Positions 16,284 to 23,053 of a stretch of DNA of 30,879 bases are shown here, piece after piece. Location of the stretch: the NCBI GenBank assembly GCA_035525045.1, contig DATLEX010000283.1:1-30879 (forward strand), written 5' to 3'. The translations under genes and the position numbers were made by a program. The stretch's first letter is position 1; each line of letters starts with the position of its first letter. The notes beneath the pieces were generated by a model. It worked only from the letters and a program-made list of their open reading frames with translations, did not search any database and was not told the DNA's origin. The stretch is from DATLEX01 sp035525045. GTDB lineage: Bacteria; Acidobacteriota; Thermoanaerobaculia; Gp7-AA8.

Positions 16284-18142
16284 ACGGGCGCATCCGACTG
16301 CTCCTCGTGCTCGCCGCCCTCGCCGTGGCGGTCCGGTTGTTCGCCCTCACGTTCCTTCATCCGCTGAACTGGGACGAGGTCGAGTACTTCCGCGCGGCCG
16401 ACTGGGTGCGCCAGGGGCTGGTCCCCTTCCGCGACTTCTGGGAGCATCACACCCCGCTGCAATGGTTCGTATTCGCGCCGGTGACCGCGCTGACCGACAA
16501 CCCTGGTTCATCCGCGGTGATCGTGATGCGCTGGGCCCAGGTCCCGCTGTGGATCGCGGCGTTCTTCCTGGCCAACCGGCTGATGCAGCGGGCCGGCATT
16601 GATGCCTTCGCGCGCTGGATCGCCATCGTCCTGGCGCTGAGCAGCTCCCTGCTGATGATCTCGGCGATGGAGTACCGCGTCGACGTCCTGGCCAACGTGC
16701 TCTACCTCGGCGGGGTGCTCCTTCTCGTGCGATCCGGGGCGCTCCGAGACGGTTTCGCCGCCGGCGTGCTGCTCTGCCTGGCCGGCCTGGCCAACCTCCG
16801 CCTCGGCCCGCTGCTCGCCGCGACCGCCATCGTGGGCGCGCTCGTCGATCCGCGTGAGGGGCGCTGGCGTCTCTCGAAACGAGCGTTGGCGCTCTTTGGC
16901 GGCGTGGCCGCGGCGCTGGCCGCGGCCCTCCTCTATTTCGTCGCCACCGGCTCGCTCGGCCCTTTCGTCCGCCACGTCCTCGTCGAGAACTACATCGGCG
17001 AGAAGTACGCGCAGCGCGTGCCGCTGGCGTTCCTCCATCGCATCCTCGTGCCGTTCGGCGTGCGGATCTACGGCGGCGGCGAGGCGTTCCAGTGGTCCGG
17101 GATCGACTTTGCCGGTGCAGCGGTCATCGTTCTCGGCCTGATCGGTCTCGTCCGAGCGCTGCGCGGCTGGCGGAATCCCGACATCCTGTTCGTCCTCGCT
17201 CTGCTGCAGATCGCGAACATCGCATTCATCGCCGGGATGAAGTTCGTTTATCACTATCACCTGCAGATCGCCGTCCTGCTGATGCTGCCCTTCGTGGCCG
17301 CCTTCGCCGGCGAAGTCGTGGGGGCGCCGCGGTGGCGGCAGGCGATCCTCGCCTTCCTCCTGGTCGCGAGCGTGCTGAACGTGCTCATCGTGCTCCTGCG
17401 CGGCAAGGAGCTGGAGCTGCAGTACCAGGATCGGATCATGCGCGAGGCTCATGCACGCACGTCCGCGGGCGAGAAGGTCTTCGACGGCGTCGGATGGGCG
17501 ATCCGGCGCGAGCCGGCCTACCGCTTCTGGTTCCTGCCGGTCCTGGCGCGGCAGCTCGTCGCCCACGGGCACGCGCCGCCGTACACGCTCGCCCAATGGA
17601 TCAGCGACCCGCCGGCCGCCGTGATCACCGACCGCAACGCGCTGGTCTGGCTGAGGATGCATCCCGACCTCGCCGGATACGTCGTCCGGCACTACCTGCC
17701 GCTGTGGCGCAACCTGCTTCTTCCGGGCCTGAGCGCGCGCATCGAGCCGGGGTCGGACGCGCTGTGGATCGTTCCGGCCGACGGCCGCTACCGCGTCATC
17801 GTCGCGCCGGAGCTGGCGGCGCATCCATGGTTCCGCCATCCGCTCGCCCAGCGTGTGGGGTCGGACGTGGTGCTCGAGCCGCTCGGCGCAGCGAGCCTGC
17901 AATGGAGCGTGGACGGCAAGGCCATCGAGCCGGCCGATACGATCGAGCTGAGGCGCGGCAGCCGTCTGACGGCGGTCTCCGCCGCCGCGGAACCGCTGGG
18001 GGTGTTCCTGCTGCCGGGGGACGAGAAGGTGTGGTTCCGCCAGCCGCCGCCGGACGTGACTCTCGACGCCGAAGGGCCGCGCCAATGGCACATTCCGGTC
18101 ATCGTCAGCGCACCGACTCCCATTTCGTCTGCGAGACCTTGA
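16280..18142 (+). CDS. GT-C glycosyltransferase (ArnT/PMT-like), polytopic
   Basis: The 620-residue protein has a first hydrophobic helix (5-26) followed directly by LNWDEVEYFRAADWV (29-43). D32/E33 is the first-loop acidic motif of GT39/GT83-type GT-C enzymes, and FRDFWEHHTPLQW follows as in many PMT_2 proteins. About ten more membrane helices extend to near 400; the rest is a periplasm-type domain. It probably transfers a sugar from polyprenyl phosphate to a glycan, lipid or protein outside the inner membrane. GTG 16280 overlaps the previous stop. The last 38 nt overlap tail to tail with the GmhA-like gene. It is the last gene of the operon. Confidence 0.78.
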   Translation: MNGRIRLLLVLAALAVAVRLFALTFLHPLNWDEVEYFRAADWVRQGLVPFRDFWEHHTPLQWFVFAPVTALTDNPGSSAVIVMRWAQVPLWIAAFFLANRLMQRAGIDAFARWIAIVLALSSSLLMISAMEYRVDVLANVLYLGGVLLLVRSGALRDGFAAGVLLCLAGLANLRLGPLLAATAIVGALVDPREGRWRLSKRALALFGGVAAALAAALLYFVATGSLGPFVRHVLVENYIGEKYAQRVPLAFLHRILVPFGVRIYGGGEAFQWSGIDFAGAAVIVLGLIGLVRALRGWRNPDILFVLALLQIANIAFIAGMKFVYHYHLQIAVLLMLPFVAAFAGEVVGAPRWRQAILAFLLVASVLNVLIVLLRGKELELQYQDRIMREAHARTSAGEKVFDGVGWAIRREPAYRFWFLPVLARQLVAHGHAPPYTLAQWISDPPAAVITDRNALVWLRMHPDLAGYVVRHYLPLWRNLLLPGLSARIEPGSDALWIVPADGRYRVIVAPELAAHPWFRHPLAQRVGSDVVLEPLGAASLQWSVDGKAIEPADTIELRRGSRLTAVSAAAEPLGVFLLPGDEKVWFRQPPPDVTLDAEGPRQWHIPVIVSAPTPISSARP

Positions 18143-18701
18143 GGGCGGGGTGGGAGACGAGGAGGTGCCACACCACCGCGCAGAGGCCCTCGGTGTGCGG
18201 GGTGATGCGGTCGGGCGAGACGAGGGGGATGAGGATGCACTCGTCGGCGGCCTGTTTGGTGTAGCCGCCGTCCTTCCCCACCACGCCAAAGACGCGGGCG
18301 CCGACGCGTTTGGCCTCCTCGATCGCGCGCACCAGATTCACCGAGATGTTCTTCTCCACGTTCCCGCCGCCGACGGAGAAGATCAGGAGGGCGTCGTTGC
18401 CGTTCAGGCGGGAGGTCTTCAGCCAGTCCACCAGCACGCTCTCCCAGCCGTCGTCGTTGATCCGCGCGGTCAGCTCCGAGACGTTGTCGACCGGGGTGTA
18501 GGCCTCGAACCCGCAGATCTTCCGGAAGTCGTTGACGGCGTGGCTGGCGTGTCCCGCCGAGCCGCCGATCCCGAGAATGAACAGCCGGCCTCCGGCGGCG
18601 CGGACGGCGGCGAGGGCGCCGGCCATCCGGTCGATCGCCTCCGCGTCGAGGCGGCCCACCGCCAGGAGAGTCTCGTCGAGATAGGTTCTGCTGAAGCTCA
18701 T
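18105..18701 (-). CDS. gmhA: SIS-domain sugar isomerase, GmhA-like (sedoheptulose 7-phosphate isomerase)
   Basis: The 198-residue protein (GmhA usually 190-200) has FILGIGGSAGHASHAVNDF (41-59) as the phosphate loop, FSVGGGNVEKN (108-118) in place of the common TSGNSPN, VGKDGG (141-146) and TPHTEGLCAVVWHLL (167-181), which carries the acidic and His residues of the active site. GmhA turns sedoheptulose 7-phosphate into D-glycero-D-manno-heptose 7-phosphate, the first step of the heptose route. The SVGGG variant is typical of a GmhA-like branch, so specificity should be taken as probable. The gene is divergent from 18728 with only 26 nt between starts and converges on the GT-C gene. Confidence 0.8.
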   Translation of the reverse strand: MSFSRTYLDETLLAVGRLDAEAIDRMAGALAAVRAAGGRLFILGIGGSAGHASHAVNDFRKICGFEAYTPVDNVSELTARINDDGWESVLVDWLKTSRLNGNDALLIFSVGGGNVEKNISVNLVRAIEEAKRVGARVFGVVGKDGGYTKQAADECILIPLVSPDRITPHTEGLCAVVWHLLVSHPALKVSQTKWESVR

Positions 18702-18710
18702 CAGGTGATG

Positions 18711-18720
18711 ATCTTACAAT
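18711..18720. promoter_or_regulatory. Overlapping divergent -10 boxes between the GmhA-like gene and 18728
   Basis: The decamer ATCTTACAAT carries TACAAT (18715-18720, plus strand), 7 nt before ATG 18728. It also carries TAAGAT (18716-18711, minus strand), 9 nt before the ATG at 18701. The two hexamers share two base pairs. No good -35 is seen for either direction; each would lie inside the opposite coding region. Confidence 0.5.
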
Positions 18721-18727
18721 CGCTCCG

Positions 18728-20485
18728 ATGCCTGGAGCGGGCCGCGTAGCCCTCGGAGCGGTTGCCGGCGCAATCGTCGCCGCATTCTGCGCGCCGCTGA
18801 TCCGGCCGCTTTTCGACGTCCCGCAGGGCGGCGCCGGCTTCGTCACGGTCCACCAATACCCGAAGGGGTGGGACTATGCCGTGGCCGGGCTGGTGGTTTT
18901 CCTCTCCTTTCTGGGTGGACTGGCCGCATCGCGCGCGGTCCCGGCGCAGTCGCCGCCCCACCTCCCGTCCGGCGGCATTCGCCGCCGCGTCTCCGGCTCC
19001 GTCGCCGCCCTGGTCTTTTTCTTCATGCTCTTCGCCCACGACCAGCCATACGCGCTGATGGACATGTTCCATGAAGGGGAGCGCCTGACGCCGGCATTCG
19101 TGATGCGCGAGGGGGGCCGCCCTCACGGCGACATCTTTCTCCTGCACGGCGTGGGAACGGACGGCGGGCTCGACGCGCTGCTCATGGGCGACCCGCCGTC
19201 GCCATGGCGGGCCCGGCGGATGTACACGATTCTCAACGCCGCGACCATGGCCCTGCTCGTCCCGATCGCCGTGGAGGTCTGCGCGACGGCGACGGGCGTC
19301 ATCCTGGCCGTTCTGCTGTCGATGGCGGCGATGGGGGCCGGACAGGCGATCGGGTTCCCCTATTTCCGGCTCGCGCCGCTCCTGATCGCCACGCTCGCCT
19401 TGCTCCGCTTCGCCCGGACGTCCCGTACGAGATGGCTGGCCGTGGCGTTTTCCGCCTCGACGCTGGGCGTGCTCTGGAGCCTCGATACGGGGATCTACGC
19501 CGTCGGCGCCGCCGGGTTGCTCGCGGCCGCGGGTCTGGTCGCCGCGCGCCGTCTGCCGAACGGAAGGGAGATTGCCGCGGGGATCGCCGCGGTCGTGCTG
19601 CCGCTGGCCGTGCTCGTGGTGATCCGCGCCGACATCAAGGCCTTCTTCGTCGACTCGTTCATCATCATTCCGTCGGCGGTCGATGCCATCTGGGCGCTCC
19701 CTGCCCGGCGCGACTTCTCCCTGGAAAGCGCGCGCTACTACGGGCCGCTTGCCTTTTACGGGTTCCTCCTGGCGCTGGCTTTCCGGGCGCCCGCGCCGGC
19801 CCGGCGGCAGATCGTCATCGTGACGATCTTCGCGCTGATGCTGTTCCGGACCGCGGCCGGCCGCGTGAGCTGGAGCCACACGCGGTACGCGATGCCGCTG
19901 ATCGGAATCGCCGCCGCGGCCTTCCTCATCGAGCCGCTGATCCGGAGGCGGAGGGGATTCTCGGCGGTCGCGGCCGCGCTGCCGTTCCTCCTCGTCTTCG
20001 AGACCGGGATCAACGTCCTCGACGGTGCCCGCTCGGTCGCCCGGTGGCCTGCCCGGCAGCGCCACGACGGCCTGGTGCGCTACCCCCTCGGCACCGGGAA
20101 GGGTCTCTACACCACGCCGCAGAACGCCGACGAGCTCGCCGCGCTGAACGGCTACATCCACGCCCTCGGCCCCGAGGCCCGCTTTCTCGACTTCTCCGGG
20201 GAGCGCGCCCTCTATTACTTCCTTCAGAGAAGGCCGCCCGTCCGCTGCCCCGACATCAATTTCCTCTCCAACCCGCGGCTCCTCGCCGAGGCGATGGCCG
20301 AGCTCAGCGCCAACCCCCCGGCCTGCGTGATCGTCGCCGGGGAGCCGGTCCTCCGCCAGTTCGACTTCATTCCGCACGAAGTCCGCGTCCCCGACCTCGC
20401 CCGCTGGATCGACGCGAATTACCCGGAGCGCCTCCAGATGGGACGCTTCACGGTCGCCATTCCCCCTGCCGCCCCCCGTCCCTGA
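18728..20485 (+). CDS. Large polytopic membrane protein, possibly GT-C like
   Basis: The 585-residue protein has about ten membrane helices up to residue 440 and a soluble C-terminal domain. After the third helix lies an extracytoplasmic-looking loop with MDMFHEGERLTPAF (111-124) and PHGDIFLLHGVG; the H/E/E cluster recalls the acidic first loop of GT-C glycosyltransferases, but no family was recognised with certainty. The C-terminal AALNGYIHALGPEARFLDFS and PPVRCPDINFLSN segments resemble the soluble tails of PMT-like proteins. ATG 18728 has a TACAAT hexamer 7 nt upstream and no Shine-Dalgarno sequence. It stands between the GmhA-like gene and the cupin gene, so a role in glycan transfer is likely but unproven. 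Confidence 0.68.
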   Translation: MPGAGRVALGAVAGAIVAAFCAPLIRPLFDVPQGGAGFVTVHQYPKGWDYAVAGLVVFLSFLGGLAASRAVPAQSPPHLPSGGIRRRVSGSVAALVFFFMLFAHDQPYALMDMFHEGERLTPAFVMREGGRPHGDIFLLHGVGTDGGLDALLMGDPPSPWRARRMYTILNAATMALLVPIAVEVCATATGVILAVLLSMAAMGAGQAIGFPYFRLAPLLIATLALLRFARTSRTRWLAVAFSASTLGVLWSLDTGIYAVGAAGLLAAAGLVAARRLPNGREIAAGIAAVVLPLAVLVVIRADIKAFFVDSFIIIPSAVDAIWALPARRDFSLESARYYGPLAFYGFLLALAFRAPAPARRQIVIVTIFALMLFRTAAGRVSWSHTRYAMPLIGIAAAAFLIEPLIRRRRGFSAVAAALPFLLVFETGINVLDGARSVARWPARQRHDGLVRYPLGTGKGLYTTPQNADELAALNGYIHALGPEARFLDFSGERALYYFLQRRPPVRCPDINFLSNPRLLAEAMAELSANPPACVIVAGEPVLRQFDFIPHEVRVPDLARWIDANYPERLQMGRFTVAIPPAAPRP

Positions 20486-20489
20486 TACT
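20484..20489 (+). promoter_or_regulatory. Putative -10 box (GATACT) of the cupin-cyclodeaminase pair
   Basis: GATACT lies 8 nt before the ATG at 20498, with no Shine-Dalgarno sequence between. It overlaps the stop region of the preceding gene. A -35 hexamer is not evident. Confidence 0.38.
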
Positions 20490-20497
20490 TTGCTCCC

Positions 20498-20860
20498 ATG
20501 CCGACACACATTGCGCAGCCATCCATCGTCAAGGCGGCGGGGAACAAGCCGAAGGTGATCGAGGAGTACGTGGGGCGGGTGAACTCCGGAACGGATGGGG
20601 TGAGCATTGCCCGGATGAAGAGCCCGAGCGGCTGGGTCGAGCCCGGCCAGACGCCGGAGTTCGACGAGTACACCGTCGTCCTCCGCGGCACGCTGCGGGT
20701 GGCGACGGGGAACGGCACCATCGACGTGCACGCGGGACAGGCGATCATCGCCCATCAAGGCGAGTGGGTCCGGTACTCCACGCCGGGGCCTGAGGGGGCG
20801 GAGTACGTCGCCGTCTGCCTCCCGGCGTTCGGAATCGATCGGGTGCATCGCGACGCATGA
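20498..20860 (+). CDS. Small single-domain cupin protein
   Basis: The 120-residue protein has a beta-barrel pattern with EFDEYTVVLRGTLRV (49-63) as cupin motif 1 and AGQAIIAHQGEWVRYSTPG (78-96) as motif 2. In motif 1 the usual HxH pair is absent (Glu/Asp/Glu instead), and only one His lies in motif 2, so a standard four-ligand metal site is unlikely. It may bind a small organic molecule or a metal in a different way. The stop overlaps the start of the cyclodeaminase-family gene (ATGA), which suggests the pair act together. Function unknown. Confidence 0.75.
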   Translation: MPTHIAQPSIVKAAGNKPKVIEEYVGRVNSGTDGVSIARMKSPSGWVEPGQTPEFDEYTVVLRGTLRVATGNGTIDVHAGQAIIAHQGEWVRYSTPGPEGAEYVAVCLPAFGIDRVHRDA

Positions 20861-21819
20861 CACAGGTCTTGATTCTCTCCGAGGCGGACGTTCACTCGCT
20901 CCTGACCATGGGCGAGTGCATCACCGTCATGGAGCAGGCGCTGGCGGCGCTGTCGAGTGGGGAGGCGGTCCAGCCGCTCCGGTCGAAGTTCGTCCCGAAC
21001 GGCGCCCCCGGTCTGTTCGGGCTGATGCCGGCCTGGAGAGGGGGAGGCGAACCATACTTCGGGCTGAAGGAAGTCTGCGTCTTTCCGGGGAACCCCGCCC
21101 GCGGCCTCGACACGCACCTTGGGGCAGTCCTGCTGCACAGCGGGGAGACGGGGGAGCTTCTGGCCGTGGTGAACGCCGCGGCGGTGACGGCGATCCGCAC
21201 GGCGGCGGTCTCAGCCGTGGCGACGCGGCTGCTGGCCCGGCCGGACGCCTCACGGCTGGCGATCCTCGGCGCCGGCGTGCAGTCCCGGAGCCATCTGGCG
21301 GCGATCCCGCTGGTCCGTAACATCAAGCAGGTGAGGGTTTACAGCCGCGGCGGGGCCGAGAAACTCGGATCGGGCGTCGAGGTGTGCGCCACCGCCGAGG
21401 AGGCGGTGCGGGGGGCGGACATCGTGGTGACGGCGACCAGCTCGAAGGAGCCGGTCCTCCGGCGGGAGTGGCTCGCGCCGGGGTGCCACATCAATGCGGT
21501 GGGGTCGAGCGTCCCGACGGCGCGGGAGCTGGATGGGGAGACGGTGGCGGCGGCCTCGCTCTTCGTCGACCGGCGGGAGTCGGCGGTGAACGAGTCGGGC
21601 GACTACCTGTTCGCGGTGCGGGAGGGGGCGATCTCGGGCGCGGGGCACATCCGGGCCGAACTGGGGGAGGTGCTGACCGGGCAGGCCGCCGGGCGGACCT
21701 CGGCAGAGGAGATCACGCTGTTCGAGTCGCTGGGCCTCGGGATCGAGGATCTGGCCTCCGCAGCCCACCTTTTCGAGAAGGCCCGGCGGGCCGGAACCGG
21801 CACATGGGTCGAGTTTTAG
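20857..21819 (+). CDS. Ornithine cyclodeaminase / mu-crystallin family protein
   Basis: The 320-residue protein has YFGLKEVCVFPGN with K71, TAIRTAAVSAVA with R114, the NAD(P)-binding LAILGAGVQSRSHL (134-147) and VVTATSSKEPVL, then GSSVPTARELD and LFVDRRESAVNESGD, which carries the Asp position of the family. The family includes ornithine cyclodeaminase, alanine dehydrogenase of Archaeoglobus and ketimine reductases, so the exact substrate is open. Residues for substrate carboxylate binding (K and R) are present. It is coupled to the cupin gene and is the last gene before the str operon promoter. Confidence 0.85.
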   Translation: MTQVLILSEADVHSLLTMGECITVMEQALAALSSGEAVQPLRSKFVPNGAPGLFGLMPAWRGGGEPYFGLKEVCVFPGNPARGLDTHLGAVLLHSGETGELLAVVNAAAVTAIRTAAVSAVATRLLARPDASRLAILGAGVQSRSHLAAIPLVRNIKQVRVYSRGGAEKLGSGVEVCATAEEAVRGADIVVTATSSKEPVLRREWLAPGCHINAVGSSVPTARELDGETVAAASLFVDRRESAVNESGDYLFAVREGAISGAGHIRAELGEVLTGQAAGRTSAEEITLFESLGLGIEDLASAAHLFEKARRAGTGTWVEF

Positions 21820-21861
21820 CGGAATAAGGTACTCACCACCTCCGTTAGGTCGGTTCCGGGC

Positions 21862-21890
21862 TTGACAAGGCAGGAGGACCGGCTTAAAGT
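21862..21890 (+). promoter_or_regulatory. Sigma70-type promoter of the str operon
   Basis: TTGACA (21862-21867) matches the -35 consensus exactly, a 17-nt spacer follows, and TAAAGT (21885-21890) is the -10. It lies about 67 nt before rpsL. The inverted repeat accggc/gccggt (21878-21883 and 21893-21898) flanks the -10 and is followed by a short T run, so the same DNA could also weakly terminate the upstream gene. Confidence 0.75.
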
Positions 21891-21956
21891 GCGCCGGTTT
21901 TCCCCAACGGGAAGTCCGCAGTCGCTGCAGGTGTCTGCAAAGGGATAGAAGAAGGA

Positions 21957-22334
21957 ATGCCAACGATCAACCAGCTTGTGGCGCAAGGTCGCGCGAAAAC
22001 CGCGTACAAGACCAAGTCGCCGGCGTTGCAGAACGCGCCGCAGAGGCGCGGGGTCTGCACGCGCGTCTACACGTCGACTCCGAAGAAGCCGAACTCGGCG
22101 CTCCGCAAGGTGGCGCGCGTTCGCCTGACCAACGGGATCGAGGTGACGACCTACATTCCGGGCGTCGGTCACAACCTCCAGGAGCACTCGATCGTGCTGA
22201 TCCGGGGAGGGCGTGTGAAGGACCTGCCGGGCGTTCGTTATCACGTCATTCGCGGCACGCTCGATACGGTGGGCGTGGCCAAGCGGATGCAGGGTCGCTC
22301 CAAGTACGGGGCGAAGCGCCCGAAGAAGGGTTGA
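21957..22334 (+). CDS. rpsL: 30S ribosomal protein S12
   Basis: The 125-residue protein is complete: PTINQLVAQGRAK at the N-terminus, CTRVYTSTPKKPNSALRKVARVRLTNG (shown in part as TPKKPNSALRKVARV), PGVGHNLQEHS and RGGRVKDLPGVRYH. S12 sits at the decoding centre; the conserved loop lysines in TPKKPNS and GRVKDLP are the wild-type forms, so no streptomycin-resistance change is seen. A purine-rich AAGAAGGA abuts the ATG. First gene of the str operon; rpsG follows after 6 nt. Confidence 0.98.
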   Translation: MPTINQLVAQGRAKTAYKTKSPALQNAPQRRGVCTRVYTSTPKKPNSALRKVARVRLTNGIEVTTYIPGVGHNLQEHSIVLIRGGRVKDLPGVRYHVIRGTLDTVGVAKRMQGRSKYGAKRPKKG

Positions 22335-22340
22335 TCAGAG

Positions 22341-22811
22341 ATGCCACGCCGACGCGAGGTTCCGAAGCGCGAGATCCTGCCGGATCCGGTCTACAACAGC
22401 CAGTTGGTGACCAAGTTCATCAACTCGCTGATGTCGCAGGGCAAGAAGTCGGTTGCCGAGAGCGTGTTCTACGGCGCGCTGCGGAAGGTCGAGGACCGGG
22501 CCAAGGACGATCCGATCAAGCTGTTCAAGAAGGCGGTCGACAACGTGAAGCCGGCGCTGGAGGTCAAGAGCCGGCGCGTGGGCGGATCGAACTACCAGGT
22601 TCCGGTGGAAGTCCGGCCGACACGGCGCACGGCGCTGGCCATCCGCTGGCTAATCTCCTACGCCACCGCGCGGGGGGAGAAGACCATGCAGGACAAGCTC
22701 GCCGGCGAGATCCTCGACGCGGCGAACAATCGCGGCAACGCGATCAAGAAGCGGGAAGATACTCACAAGATGGCGGAGGCGAACAAGGCTTTCGCGCACT
22801 ATCGGTGGTAG
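22341..22811 (+). CDS. rpsG: 30S ribosomal protein S7
   Basis: The 156-residue protein opens MPRRREVPKREILPDPVYNS and contains VTKFINSLMSQGKKSVAE, the VGGSNYQVPVEVRP loop and TRRTALAIRWL, all conserved in S7, which nucleates the 30S head on the 3' domain of 16S rRNA. Length matches the usual 156. ATG lies 6 nt after the rpsL stop. The C-terminus (NKAFAHYRW) is standard. A heptamer tandem repeat starts just after its stop. Confidence 0.98.
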   Translation: MPRRREVPKREILPDPVYNSQLVTKFINSLMSQGKKSVAESVFYGALRKVEDRAKDDPIKLFKKAVDNVKPALEVKSRRVGGSNYQVPVEVRPTRRTALAIRWLISYATARGEKTMQDKLAGEILDAANNRGNAIKKREDTHKMAEANKAFAHYRW

Positions 22812-22815
22812 TTTC

Positions 22816-22853
22816 TAACGGTTAACGGTTAACGGTTAACGGTTAACGGTTAA
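22816..22853 (+). repeat. Tandem heptamer repeat, (CGGTTAA)x5
   Basis: Five exact copies of CGGTTAA (22819-22853) are preceded by a partial TAA. Each junction makes a GTTAAC palindrome. It begins 5 nt after the rpsG stop, in the 242-nt gap before fusA. Confidence 0.95.
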
Positions 22854-22993
22854 CCGGAGTTAGCAGTCGCAGCTTGTAGTAAGCGCAGTTTCACCCGATT
22901 TCCCAACGCTCCGTCTCGACCGGATAACACAGAAGCGCGTCTGTTCTGCGGTTCCGGACCGAGCAACGGGAAAACCAACAACTGAATGGAAGT

Positions 22994-23026
22994 GCAGCCG
23001 GCGGACGATGTCCGTCGCCCGGCTGC
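22994..23026 (+). promoter_or_regulatory. Hairpin in the fusA leader
   Basis: gcagccgg (22994-23001) pairs with ccggctgc (23019-23026). Inside, cggac pairs with gtccg around a 3-nt loop, leaving a 4-nt bulge. It ends 27 nt before the fusA ATG. The lack of a T run speaks against an intrinsic terminator; a role in leader folding or mRNA processing is possible. The rest of the rpsG-fusA gap shows no other clear signal. Confidence 0.4.
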
Positions 23027-23053
23027 GTGCTGTTGTCGTACGAGAAAGAATTC

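Noticed and set aside
18701..20863. Minus-strand open frame of 720 codons opposite the membrane protein and cupin genes
   Set aside because: Arg/Gly/Asp-rich shadow frame without any motif; the plus strand has coherent membrane and cupin proteins.
22816..22853. CRISPR-like repeat array
   Set aside because: The units are 7 nt with no spacers between them; this is a simple tandem repeat. No cas gene is present.
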